From: Phragmitibacter sp965284365
Lineage (GTDB): Bacteria > Verrucomicrobiota > Verrucomicrobiia > Verrucomicrobiales > Verrucomicrobiaceae
Direction of reading: 5' to 3'
Length of the DNA: 64,000 nucleotides
Assembly: GCA_965284365.1 (NCBI GenBank)
Contig: OZ260079.1
Location: 4,650,001 to 4,714,000 of the forward strand
The position numbers were made by a program, and so were the translations under genes. The first letter of the stretch is position 1, and the number at the start of each line of letters is the position of its first letter. The notes below the pieces were generated by a model. The model was given only the letters and a program-made list of their open reading frames with translations, was not told the origin of the DNA and made no database searches. This document shows positions 49,495 through 58,173 of the stretch, piece by piece.

Positions 49495-50640
49495 TCAAGG
49501 ATTGACGGTCGCAGAGTACTTAAAGGCGCCGTTCTCGATTTTGATGAAAACCAGCGCTTTCACAGCATCACGGTCGGCATTGAGGGAGAATTTGCCGCTG
49601 ACGCCTTCGAAGTCTTTTGTCGCGGCGATCGCGGTGCGAAGCGCAGCGGACTCGGTGGTGCCGGCGCGCTTGATGGCATCGACCAGCATGAAGGCAGAGT
49701 CATAGCCCAAGACCGCCATGGCGTCCGGGGTCTTGCCATTGAAGCGCTTTTTGTAGGCCTCTACAAAGGCCGTCATCTTGGGCGTCCCCTGGTCGGCGGC
49801 AGAGTGGGTGGAAAAGTAATAGCCGTTCAACGCGTCCTTGCCGATGCTCAGCAGGACATCGCTTTCCCAGCCGTCGCCACCGAAGAGAGGAACGGTGAGG
49901 CCGAGTTGCTTGGCCTGAATGGCGATAAGTGCCACGTCGGTGTAGTAGCCGGGAACGAAAACGGCTTCGGGATTGGCGTTCTTGATCGTTGTAAGCTGGG
50001 ATTTGAACTCCTTGTCCCCGCCATTGTAGTCCAGCTCGGTCACAATCGTGCCACCGTTGGAGAGGAACTTGTCCTTAAAGTTCTTCGCGAGGCCTTTACT
50101 ATAGTCGCTCTTTACGTCCGTCAACACGGCGACTTTGGTGGCCTTCAGTTCCTGGCTGGCGAAGTTCGCCAAGGCGCCGCCCTGGAAAGGATCGGTGAAG
50201 CAGGCACGGAAGATAAAGTCACCCACCTTTGTCACGGAAGGGTTTGTGGAGGCAGGGGAGATCATGGGGATCTTGCTGCGCTGGGCCACGGGAGCGGCTT
50301 CGAGGGATCGGCTGGAGGCGACTTCACCGATCAGGGCCACGACGCCGTCCTTGGAAATGAGTTTGTTGACCGCGTTGGTCGTCTCACTTGGTTTGGACTG
50401 ATTGTCTTCCGTTAGAAGTTTGATTTTCTTGCCCAGCACGCCGCCGGCAGCATTGATTTCCTCCACGCCGAGGAGAGTGCCTTCATGGGAGGAGGTGCCG
50501 AAGGTGGCTTCCTTGCCCGTGAGGGACGCAAATTCGCCCACCTTGATTTCGTCGCCGCTGCCTGCACCGCATTGCGTGAGCACGGCAGGAAGCGCCAGGG
50601 AGAGTCCGGCAAGTATGAAATGACGTCGAATGGATTGCAT
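49495..50640 (-). CDS. livK: Branched-chain amino acid type ABC substrate-binding lipoprotein
   Basis: The 381-residue periplasmic-binding protein is of the LivK/Peripla_BP_6 type. I chose the ATG at 50640 because it gives MQSIRRHFILAGLSLALP followed by the lipobox LTQC, so the protein is lipidated. The mature part has the fold's IKVGEFASLTGKEATFGTSSHEGTLLGVEEINAAGGVLGKKI, cited in part (residues 34-75), and SKDGVVALIGEVAS. It is the first gene of the livKHMGF set. The ligand may be a branched amino acid or a small amide, given the amidohydrolase-like gene downstream. This is inference. Confidence 0.9.
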   Translation of the reverse strand: MQSIRRHFILAGLSLALPAVLTQCGAGSGDEIKVGEFASLTGKEATFGTSSHEGTLLGVEEINAAGGVLGKKIKLLTEDNQSKPSETTNAVNKLISKDGVVALIGEVASSRSLEAAPVAQRSKIPMISPASTNPSVTKVGDFIFRACFTDPFQGGALANFASQELKATKVAVLTDVKSDYSKGLAKNFKDKFLSNGGTIVTELDYNGGDKEFKSQLTTIKNANPEAVFVPGYYTDVALIAIQAKQLGLTVPLFGGDGWESDVLLSIGKDALNGYYFSTHSAADQGTPKMTAFVEAYKKRFNGKTPDAMAVLGYDSAFMLVDAIKRAGTTESAALRTAIAATKDFEGVSGKFSLNADRDAVKALVFIKIENGAFKYSATVNP

Positions 50641-50799
50641 GCGGCCAGTTTTCAGGCAGCAAGCGTGCCACGGCAAGAGGAATTACACGCCAAATCGATC
50701 CGTGTTTTCCTCGCCGATAGAGGGGGCGGTCGATGATGGCGCGGCTGGCAGGTTGCCCATGCCGTAATCAATGCCACACTGACGGCTGCATTTTCCTTC

Positions 50800-52818
50800 A
50801 TGTCCCGCGACTACACGCTTCACTCCACTTCCTCAGCCACGCACCGGATTGACTACCGGGCTGAGCTCAATGATCAGCAATATGCTGCTGTGACGGCGCC
50901 TCCGGGGCAGAGTCTGGTTATCGCGGGCGCTGGAAGTGGCAAGACGCGGACGCTTACCTACCGGGTGGCCTACCTGTTGGATAATGGCATTCAGCCGGAG
51001 AACATCCTCTTGCTGACCTTCACGAACAAAGCCGCGCGGGAGATGTTGGAGCGTGTTCGCAATCTGCTGCCGGTGGAAACCAACCGGCTCTGGGGTGGCA
51101 CCTTCCACTCGATTGGCAATCGCCTCCTACGGAAACATGCGGAGCGGGTGGGATTGAAGCCGGGATTTTCCATCATGGATCGGGAGGATCAGAAAGACCT
51201 GATGGATACGGTCATCAGTGAAAGCGGGGTGGATACGACGACCTACCGCTTTCCCAAACCCGAGGTGTTAGGAGACATTTACTCCCTAGCGGACAGCAAG
51301 GGCATTACGATCACCGAACTCATCACTGACAAATACCCTTATTTCGAGCCAGTCATTGAAGGGATTCTGAAAGTGCGGGAGCGTTACACCGCCAAAAAAC
51401 TGGAAACGAACAATGTGGATTTTGACGATCTGCTGTTGCTCACTCTGCGCCTGTTTCAGGATCATGATGATCTGCGGGATCGCTACCGGCGGACTTTCCA
51501 GTTTATCCTCGTGGATGAATATCAGGACACCAACACGCTTCAGTCTGAACTGATCGACTTGCTCGCAGGGGAAAACGGGAACCTGATGGTGGTGGGAGAT
51601 GATGCGCAGAGCATCTACTCTTGGCGGGGCGCGAACCTGAAGAACATCCTCGAGTTCAACAAACGCTTCCCGAAGGCCAGCGTGTACAAGATCGAAATGA
51701 ACTACCGGAGTGTGCCGGAGGTGCTGACCCTGGCGAATACGGTGATCGAGCATAACACGGGGCAGTTCCGAAAGGCGCTCCAGCCTTCGCGAGAGACGCA
51801 GGGCATCCTGCCGGGACTGGTACCGCTGGATAATCCTTCGGCGCAGGCCTCATTTGTGGCCCAACGGATTCTAGAACTCCGGGATGAAGGGGTGGAACTT
51901 CAGGAAATAGCGGTGATCTACCGCGCACACTATCATTCGCTGGAAATCCAGTTGGAGCTGACCAGTCGCGGTATCCCTTTCCAGATCACGAGTGGCTTGC
52001 GCTTCTTTGAGCAGGCCCATGTGAAGGATGTGGCGGCCTTTATGAAATTCGCGGTGAACCGGCTGGATGAGGTGTCGTTCATGCGGATGGTTCGGCTGGT
52101 CCCGGGCATTGGGCCAGCCAGCACCTCGAAGATGTGGCGGGCCTGGCTGGAATCCGACGCGGCCCGTGGGCCGGTAACGGACGGCCTCTTCGGGAAGTCC
52201 CTTCTGGGTATTACGGTGCCGAAGAAAGCGCACAAGACTTGGGAGCAGATGGCTTACACGCTGGATGAGCTGAACGAACCCAGTGGAAATCCCGTGAAAC
52301 CCGCAGCCATGATTCGCAGCATTATGGAAGGTTTTTATGAGGACTACATGCGGGCGAAGTTCAAGAACGCAGACCAGCGGAAGCAGGACCTGGAGCAACT
52401 GAGCAATTACAGCACTCGGTTCGAGGACGTAACCGAATTTTTGAGCCAGCTCTCGCTGGTGAGCGGAGTGGACACGGATGAGCGCCCCAGTGCCCGGCAG
52501 GATTCGGAGGCGGTGACTTTGACAACTGCGCATCAGGCCAAAGGACTGGAATGGCATACCGTTTTCGCCGTGTGGCTGGCAGACGGGATGTTCCCGAACA
52601 ATCGCGTGATCGAGGAAAGCGGGGAAGAGGGGCTGGAAGAAGAGCGGCGGCTCTTTTACGTGACCGTTACCCGGGCGAAAGACGAACTATACCTCATGTA
52701 TCCGGTTCTGAACTATCAGGCGAGGGACGGCGAAATCCTCCAGCGGCCCTCACGATTCCTTCAGGAGTTGTCCAAGGACTTGATGGAACAGTGGAATGTG
52801 CGTAGCGTTTTCTCGTGA
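50800..52818 (+). CDS. UvrD/PcrA-type DNA helicase
   Basis: This is a 672-residue superfamily 1A 3'-5' helicase that unwinds DNA in repair and replication. All motifs are intact: Walker A AGAGSGKT at residues 42-49, LTFTNKAAREMLERV, motif II FILVDEYQDTN, motif III GDDAQSIYSWRGA, motif IV EMNYRSVPEVL, motif V TAHQAKGLEWHTVF, and motif VI ERRLFYVTVTRAKDELYL. It is shorter than E. coli UvrD (720) and most like PcrA/Rep. It overlaps the next gene's GTG start by 4 bp. Confidence 0.93.
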   Translation: MSRDYTLHSTSSATHRIDYRAELNDQQYAAVTAPPGQSLVIAGAGSGKTRTLTYRVAYLLDNGIQPENILLLTFTNKAAREMLERVRNLLPVETNRLWGGTFHSIGNRLLRKHAERVGLKPGFSIMDREDQKDLMDTVISESGVDTTTYRFPKPEVLGDIYSLADSKGITITELITDKYPYFEPVIEGILKVRERYTAKKLETNNVDFDDLLLLTLRLFQDHDDLRDRYRRTFQFILVDEYQDTNTLQSELIDLLAGENGNLMVVGDDAQSIYSWRGANLKNILEFNKRFPKASVYKIEMNYRSVPEVLTLANTVIEHNTGQFRKALQPSRETQGILPGLVPLDNPSAQASFVAQRILELRDEGVELQEIAVIYRAHYHSLEIQLELTSRGIPFQITSGLRFFEQAHVKDVAAFMKFAVNRLDEVSFMRMVRLVPGIGPASTSKMWRAWLESDAARGPVTDGLFGKSLLGITVPKKAHKTWEQMAYTLDELNEPSGNPVKPAAMIRSIMEGFYEDYMRAKFKNADQRKQDLEQLSNYSTRFEDVTEFLSQLSLVSGVDTDERPSARQDSEAVTLTTAHQAKGLEWHTVFAVWLADGMFPNNRVIEESGEEGLEEERRLFYVTVTRAKDELYLMYPVLNYQARDGEILQRPSRFLQELSKDLMEQWNVRSVFS

Positions 52819-53864
52819 GAGGGGAAAAGCCGAAGACCAAGAAGCTGTGGGGGTGTCTGGGGAGACTTGTGATCCTGGCGCTTCTCGGGGCATTAATGCT
52901 GTTGTTGGGCGCGGATTATGTCTACAACCTGAAGAGCAACGCCGTTTACATGGCCTTTCGCCATTCCAGCAAGCCTTTGGAAGTCAAACTTGGAGATGGC
53001 AGTTGGAAAGCGGTGTCCGCAGTGTCTGCGCCGGAATTGACTCGTGCTCTGGAAACGCAGGCGGAGGCCCCTGGTATGGTCTGGAAAACCCTTCCGGTGC
53101 GCCGGGAAGCCGTGACCAAGGAACAGCGACTAGCGCAGAGTATTTTCGGATCGCAGGTGGCCATCATCGAGATCGAACCCAGCCATTTCCAATTTGCCAC
53201 GAGCTTTCAGGAGCGATTCGTCCTCACCACCGCGCGCGAAAGACTCAAAAGCGAGGAGGCGGCATTTGCCATCACGGCTAATTTCCGGGATCCGTCTGGC
53301 AAGCCGCTCGGCTTGGTCATTCACGAAGGGAAACAGCGGAATGGTACTTTTCCCGCGTGGACCGGCTATTTCTTTGTGAAGGACAACAAGCCGTGGTTCG
53401 GGCCGAAATCGCTCTATGAGAGGGAAAAGGAGAAGGATAAAGCGACGCAGTTCATCCAGGAAGCCTCCCAGGGCTATCCCTCTCTCATGACAAATCACAC
53501 CGTATTTTCCTATGTGGATCTGGCCCCCAGGGCCTATTTCAACGGGGAAAAAATCACCTATCGTGCGTTGGGTGGAATGCGGCAGGATGGCAAGATCGTC
53601 TTTATCCTGTCTGGCGACGGTGGGGCGATGAATGTGTCCGAGGTGGCGGCGCTCGCCTTGAAGCTGAATCTGCAGCATGCCACGCTTTTGGACGGGGGGC
53701 GGGCACTGCAATACTCCCTTCATATCGGCGGTGTCACCCATCACTTCCATGCCTTCAATACGGTTCTGAATCTGGACGATAAAGAACTGGGATGGGAACG
53801 CTCGCCGGTGTTCATCACTGTGAAGGCGGCCAAGCCGCTGCCCCTACTTTCCAGAACGCCGTGA
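52815..53864 (+). CDS. Phosphodiester glycosidase (NAGPA-like) family membrane protein
   Basis: The 349-residue protein begins at a GTG that overlaps the helicase stop by 4 bp. A single N-terminal membrane helix (LVILALLGALMLLLGADYVYNL, residues 17-38) anchors a periplasmic domain. The C-terminal region carries the PF09992-type pattern GDGGAMNVSEVAALALKL and ATLLDGGRALQYSL, seen in phosphodiester glycosidases that act on sugar-phosphate linkages of surface polymers. The coupling with a helicase is odd and may be incidental. Substrate and catalytic residues cannot be named here. Confidence 0.8.
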   Translation: MRGEKPKTKKLWGCLGRLVILALLGALMLLLGADYVYNLKSNAVYMAFRHSSKPLEVKLGDGSWKAVSAVSAPELTRALETQAEAPGMVWKTLPVRREAVTKEQRLAQSIFGSQVAIIEIEPSHFQFATSFQERFVLTTARERLKSEEAAFAITANFRDPSGKPLGLVIHEGKQRNGTFPAWTGYFFVKDNKPWFGPKSLYEREKEKDKATQFIQEASQGYPSLMTNHTVFSYVDLAPRAYFNGEKITYRALGGMRQDGKIVFILSGDGGAMNVSEVAALALKLNLQHATLLDGGRALQYSLHIGGVTHHFHAFNTVLNLDDKELGWERSPVFITVKAAKPLPLLSRTP

Positions 53865-53896
53865 AAGGTTGATGACCTAACAAACGTCTCGCTCAA

Positions 53897-55321
53897 ATGC
53901 TCGGAAGACGTTGCGGTTTATTCGGTTCCTCATTGCTGGCCTTGGGATTGGCCTTGGCATCTTCATCCACCATCCGAGCCCAGCAGACTCGGGCAGCCGC
54001 GACGCCTCAGGATGCAACCTCGGTCATCAAACGCGCGTCGGTGTTTTTCCGATCCAAGGCTGCCTCCCATGGGGGCTACGTTTATTATTATGCGCCGGAC
54101 TTTTCCTGGCGGCGAGGGGAGGGGAAGGCCACTGAAGATCAAGTCTGGGTGCAGCGACCGGGGACGCCAGCCGTGGGGCTGACCATGTTGCGAGCCTACG
54201 AAATCACAAAAGATCCCTTCTACCTGGATGCTGCAAAAGAAGCCGCCCTGGCACTAGTGTATGGTCAACTTGAGTCCGGTGGCTGGACCAATGCGATCGA
54301 CTTTGATCCTGCCGGGAAGCTTGTCGCTCAATACCGGGGCGGCCGTGGCAAGGGCCGGAACTACTCGACGCTGGACGACGGCATCTCCCAGCACGCCCTC
54401 CGCTTTATGATGCGGATGGACAAGGCCCTCGGGTTTAAGGACAAAGCCATCCACGAGTGCAGCGAGACTGCTCGCACCGCTCTGCTCGCGGCCCAGTTTC
54501 CCAGTGGCGCGTTTCCACAGGTGTGGCTGGGTCCTATAAAACCTCACGCACCGGTGAAAGCCAGCTTTCCTGACTATGACTGGCGCACTGAGAACCGGAT
54601 CAAGGAATACTGGGATCTCCCCACGCTGAATGACGATCTCGCGGGCAATATGGCCGCCGTGCTGGAGGAAGCCTGGGCCATCTATCAGGACAAACGCTGC
54701 CGGGATGCTCTGATCCGTCTCGGCGACTTTCTGATCATTGCCCAGCTCCCGGAACCGCAGCCGGGCTGGGCGCAGCAATATGACACTCGCATGCGTCCGG
54801 TTTGGGCGCGAAAGTTCGAGCCACCAGCCATTGCCGGCCGCGAATCGCAGAATGCCATGGAAACCCTGCTGCGAGTTCATCGTCTTACCGGCGACAAAAA
54901 GTACCTTGAGCCGATCCCTAGAGGGTTGGCTTATCTGAAAAAAAGCCTTCTGCCAGATGGGCAATTGCCTCGCTATCTGGAGATCGGGACCAATACCCCG
55001 CTGTATATGACGCGTGACTACAAGCTGACAAATTCAGACAGCGACCTGCCAGAACACTACGGCTGGAAAGTCGAAGCAACTCTGGACACCATTGCGGCAG
55101 AACTGAACGGGCAGCGCCCGGTCAAATCGGCCACCGATCCGCGAGATATCCGAACCATTTTAGAGGGGCTTGATCAAGAGGGGCGTTGGGTGAGCCGCTA
55201 TCAGGGGGAACGCCTGGTAGGGAACCCAAAGTTCCAGATGGGTGAGGCTTATATCGCTTCCGAAGTGTTCTGCCAGAATGTGGAGACCCTGCTGGCCAGC
55301 ATGGTCAAAAGTAGCGATTGA
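53897..55321 (+). CDS. Pectate lyase, PL10-type (Pec_lyase domain)
   Basis: The 474-residue exported enzyme has a signal peptide (LFGSSLLALGLALASSSTIRA) and the pectic-acid-lyase domain: SVIKRASVFFRSKAASHGGYVYYYAPDFSW near residues 41-70, TMLRAYEITKDPFYLDAAKEAALAL, GGWTNAIDFDP, RNYSTLDDGISQHALRFMMRMD near residue 155 and a second (alpha/alpha)-barrel half. It cleaves polygalacturonate by beta-elimination, or a related uronate polymer. Verrucomicrobia commonly carry such genes. It starts 32 bp after the glycosidase-like gene on the same strand. Confidence 0.85.
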   Translation: MLGRRCGLFGSSLLALGLALASSSTIRAQQTRAAATPQDATSVIKRASVFFRSKAASHGGYVYYYAPDFSWRRGEGKATEDQVWVQRPGTPAVGLTMLRAYEITKDPFYLDAAKEAALALVYGQLESGGWTNAIDFDPAGKLVAQYRGGRGKGRNYSTLDDGISQHALRFMMRMDKALGFKDKAIHECSETARTALLAAQFPSGAFPQVWLGPIKPHAPVKASFPDYDWRTENRIKEYWDLPTLNDDLAGNMAAVLEEAWAIYQDKRCRDALIRLGDFLIIAQLPEPQPGWAQQYDTRMRPVWARKFEPPAIAGRESQNAMETLLRVHRLTGDKKYLEPIPRGLAYLKKSLLPDGQLPRYLEIGTNTPLYMTRDYKLTNSDSDLPEHYGWKVEATLDTIAAELNGQRPVKSATDPRDIRTILEGLDQEGRWVSRYQGERLVGNPKFQMGEAYIASEVFCQNVETLLASMVKSSD

Positions 55322-55452
55322 AGTGCTGGCATCGGGAGTCGCTGCAATGATTCCAAAAATTCTACTTCCCTAGGAGGAGGAGCTTGTCTTATGTTTCCGG
55401 GTGAGCAGGTTAGCCGCCACTCACGCCGGGGTGCATTCTCCGCCGTTCACCT

Positions 55453-55845
55453 ATGCCTCCCAAGGACATCGAAATCATCTTGATGCGCCAACTCGCGAGT
55501 TGTTTGGCGATGCCCATATTTCTCGTAGATCCTGAGGGCAATCTGGTCTTCTACAACGAGCACGCCGAACGCGTCCTGGGAAAGCGCTTTGAAGAGACGG
55601 GTATGGTGCCCGTGGAACTGTGGTCTACCATGTTCAGGCCCTTTGAAGAAGACGGCACAGTCATTTTACCGGAGGCACTGCCTCTGGTCAGGGCCCTGCA
55701 TGAGCGCGTTCCCTGCTGGCGGCGTTTCTGGATCGAAGGCCTGGATGGGGTGAAACGGAAGATTGAAGTCACGGCATTCCCTCTGATAAGCCAGTCCTCG
55801 AATTTGGTAGGAGCTGTGTCCCTCCTGCGGGAGGTGAGTCCGTGA
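55453..55845 (+). CDS. PAS-domain sensor protein
   Basis: The 130-residue protein is a single PAS domain with FLVDPEGNLVFYNEHAERVLGKRFEE near residues 22-47 and LDGVKRKIEVTAFPLISQSSNLVGAVSLLREV at the end, a typical ligand- or partner-binding module with no output domain. It overlaps the MBL-fold gene start by 4 bp (GTGA), so the two are translationally coupled and probably work together: PAS sensing with a hydrolase effector is a reasonable inference. Confidence 0.85.
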   Translation: MPPKDIEIILMRQLASCLAMPIFLVDPEGNLVFYNEHAERVLGKRFEETGMVPVELWSTMFRPFEEDGTVILPEALPLVRALHERVPCWRRFWIEGLDGVKRKIEVTAFPLISQSSNLVGAVSLLREVSP

Positions 55846-56684
55846 AGGTAAAGTTTTGGGGCACCCGTGGCTCACTGGCCACTCCAGGCAAAGACACGCT
55901 GAACTTCGGCGGCAACACTTCGTGTGCCCAAATCATCGGCGAAGAGGGAACCATCCTCGTGCTCGACGCTGGCACAGGCATCCGCGCCATGTCGCAGACT
56001 TTCCCCGCGAACCTGCGCCGGGTGGACATCCTGCTCTCCCATCTGCACATGGATCACATCCAGGGTTTGGGATTTTTCGCCTGCCTCTACCGGCCTGACA
56101 TGGAAGTGCATGTGTGGGGCCCGCCTAGCACGACTCTGGACCTTCGCTCCCGGTTGATGCGGTATCTTTCGCCGCCGCTCTTTCCGGTGCATTTGCGGGA
56201 TCTGCCATGCAAGCTGCACATTCATGACGGTGGAAACCAGGATGTGGACATAGGCGAGTTTCATGTGACGTCCCGTCTTATCTGTCATCCGGGCCCTACG
56301 GTGGGTTACCGCATCAATGGGAAACGCGGGTCTGTTGCGTATCTGCCGGATCATGAGCCGGTTCTGGGTGCGGTCCGTTTTTTGCCGGACAGGGAATGGA
56401 TCTCGGGCATGTCTGTGGCGAAAGGCGTGGACATGCTCATTCATGACTCCCAATACACGGATGCAGAGTATGCCCAGCGCGTCGGCTGGGGACATTCCTC
56501 CATGAGTCATGCTTTGCAATTTGCCGCCATGGCGGAGACGAAATGCATGGTGCCTTTCCATTACGATCCGACTCATACCGATGCTGATCTGGAAGGGATG
56601 CTGCATGATGCCATTCAAAAAGCCCGGCCCGATTTCCCGGTCATTCCGGCGCGTGAAGGACAGAGCTTGAACGTGGGGGAATGA
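55842..56684 (+). CDS. MBL-fold metallohydrolase
   Basis: The 280-residue protein starts at a GTG coupled to the PAS gene. It has the metal-binding HxHxDH signature, His67-Leu-His69-Met-Asp71-His72, after KFWGTRGSLATPGKDTLNFGGNTSC, which is typical of the phnP/RNase Z-like subgroup. AYLPDHEPVL, DMLIHDSQYTDAEY and MVPFHYDPTHTDADLE continue the family pattern. Substrates are probably phosphodiesters or cyclic nucleotides, but none is proven. It overlaps rnhB by 4 bp. Confidence 0.88.
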   Translation: MKVKFWGTRGSLATPGKDTLNFGGNTSCAQIIGEEGTILVLDAGTGIRAMSQTFPANLRRVDILLSHLHMDHIQGLGFFACLYRPDMEVHVWGPPSTTLDLRSRLMRYLSPPLFPVHLRDLPCKLHIHDGGNQDVDIGEFHVTSRLICHPGPTVGYRINGKRGSVAYLPDHEPVLGAVRFLPDREWISGMSVAKGVDMLIHDSQYTDAEYAQRVGWGHSSMSHALQFAAMAETKCMVPFHYDPTHTDADLEGMLHDAIQKARPDFPVIPAREGQSLNVGE

Positions 56685-57337
56685 GAAGCAAAACGATGAC
56701 AGCCATGCTGGACCGGCCCACGCTGTATCACGAGATTACCTGGCGGGAACTTGGGGTGCGGTGCATTGCCGGCGTCGATGAGGCGGGCTGTGGCCCCTTA
56801 GCGGGGCCCGTATGTGTGGCGGCCGTGATCTTGCCAGAAGAATTCGAGCATGACGTATTGCACGATTCCAAACAACTGACCGAAGTGCAGCGCGAGCGAA
56901 TATATGGGGAGTTGGTCGCCCGGGAAGATGTGATCTGGAGCGTGGTTATGATCGAGGTCGATGAGATCGATGCCATCAATATTCTGCAGGCGCGTTGGGA
57001 AGGTATGCGCCGCGCGGTGCGCGGTTTGCCTCGCCAGCCTGATGGCGTCCTCATCGATGGCCGACCCGTGCCAAACTTTGCCTGGCAACAACAGGCCTTG
57101 GTGGGAGGTGACGCCATCAGTCTTTCCATTGCAGCAGCCAGCGTCATCGCGAAGGTGACGCGGGACCGCTATATGGTGGAAGCATCGAAGCTATACCCGC
57201 AGTATGAGTTTGATCGGCACAAAGGTTACAGCACTCGCAAGCACCTGGAAGCGCTCCGTCTCCACGGGCCTTGCCCGATTCACCGCCGCTCTTTCGCGCC
57301 CGTCTCTCAACTCGTCTTTACGTTTGAGCAAACGTGA
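56681..57337 (+). CDS. rnhB: Ribonuclease HII
   Basis: RnhB removes ribonucleotides from DNA and RNA from DNA:RNA hybrids. The 218-residue protein has DEAGCGPLAGPV with Asp33 and Glu34, LHDSKQLTEVQRE, AASVIAKVTRDRYM, and QYEFDRHKGYSTRKHLEALRLHGPCPIHRRSF at the C-terminus. ATG overlaps the MBL stop by 4 bp, and a second in-frame ATG at 56696 is also possible. The downstream yraN overlaps it, as is common in bacteria. Confidence 0.95.
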   Translation: MRSKTMTAMLDRPTLYHEITWRELGVRCIAGVDEAGCGPLAGPVCVAAVILPEEFEHDVLHDSKQLTEVQRERIYGELVAREDVIWSVVMIEVDEIDAINILQARWEGMRRAVRGLPRQPDGVLIDGRPVPNFAWQQQALVGGDAISLSIAAASVIAKVTRDRYMVEASKLYPQYEFDRHKGYSTRKHLEALRLHGPCPIHRRSFAPVSQLVFTFEQT

Positions 57338-57716
57338 CGGAAGCCGCGTAGATTCAGCCACGATCGGCGCATGGGGAGAGCACTTGGCGGCTGCCTGGCT
57401 GCGCCGGAATGGGCGGAAGGTCTTGTATCATAATTTCCGGGCACCTCATGGCGGCGAAGTGGATATCATCTGTCGTCACGGCGAAATTCTGACCTTCGTC
57501 GAGGTCAAGGCGCGGACGGACACGCGTCTGGGACGGCCTGGCGCAGCCGTCACGTCTTCCAAAGAAAAGCTGATTATGCGGGGCGCTCGGGCTTGGCTAA
57601 AAGCCCTGGGTGATCCGACAAATACCCCGACGCGATGTGATGTCGTCGAAGTCGTGTTGAGAGAGGGGCATAAAGCCGAGATCAGCGTGATCGAGGGGGC
57701 TTTCCGGGTGAAATAG
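57324..57716 (+). CDS. yraN: YraN/UPF0102 nuclease-like protein
   Basis: The 130-residue protein has the restriction-endonuclease-like UPF0102 pattern: AWGEHLAAAWLRRNGRKVLYHNFRAPHGGEVDIICRHGEILTFVEVKART, cited in part, with the GEVDII and FVEVK catalytic motifs. I chose the TTG at 57324, which overlaps rnhB by only 14 bp. An ATG at 57204 is in frame but would overlap rnhB by 134 bp. No ATG or GTG lies closer. A role in DNA repair or competence is suspected but unproven. Confidence 0.85.
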   Translation: MSKRDGSRVDSATIGAWGEHLAAAWLRRNGRKVLYHNFRAPHGGEVDIICRHGEILTFVEVKARTDTRLGRPGAAVTSSKEKLIMRGARAWLKALGDPTNTPTRCDVVEVVLREGHKAEISVIEGAFRVK

Positions 57717-57757
57717 CGATGTTGCTAAGGTGAAACTACGCCCCAATTCTGGATACT

Positions 57758-57787
57758 AAAAGGCCGCCCCCCTTTAAGAGGACGGCC
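57758..57787 (-). terminator. Rho-independent terminator of the CsbD-like gene
   Basis: On the minus strand GGCCGTCC pairs with GGGCGGCC (arms 57780-57787 and 57762-57769, one G-T pair), followed by TTTT (57758-57761). It lies 35 bp after the stop at 57822. Confidence 0.75.
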
Positions 57788-57821
57788 AAGGACTCATGCG
57801 GCTCCATTCCGGTGAGGCCGG

Positions 57822-58007
57822 TTAAATTTCATTCAGGATACGTTCCGTGTCTTCGCGGCTCTTGCCGAGTCGTTTCTGAACACGTCCGACCATTTCGTCG
57901 AACTTGCCTTCTTCAAAGGTCAAATCGTCGTCTGTGAGGTCCGCGTATTGCTGTTTAAGCTTGCCCTTCATGACATTCCAATCGCCTTTTAGAGTAGTAG
58001 AATTCAT
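57822..58007 (-). CDS. CsbD family stress protein
   Basis: This small (61-residue) soluble protein has the CsbD-type pattern: MNSTTLKGDWNVMKGKLKQQYADLTDDDLTFEEGK, cited in part (residues 1-35), and VGRVQKRLGKSREDTE, a family induced by general stress in many bacteria. No molecular role is proven. It is a single gene with its own terminator at 57758. The 166 bp up to the Fic fragment contain nothing clear. Confidence 0.88.
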   Translation of the reverse strand: MNSTTLKGDWNVMKGKLKQQYADLTDDDLTFEEGKFDEMVGRVQKRLGKSREDTERILNEI

Positions 58008-58173
58008 AATTTTTAGGTAGGTGTTTTGTTGTGAGAGCGGGGCTTTGATATCTTCAAAAATGCACGCCGAAATGGTTAACTTTCAGCGTAACTCTCAATA
58101 ACTAAATCGCTCGCAGAGACCTTTGTGGATGTGTCCAGAACGAAGCTCCGGCTTCATGGTGTTGCCCCCGTGC

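Noticed and set aside
48666..49505. Open frame of 279 codons on the plus strand
   Set aside because: It is antisense to livH, which is certain. It is a shadow frame rich in His, Asp and Arg.
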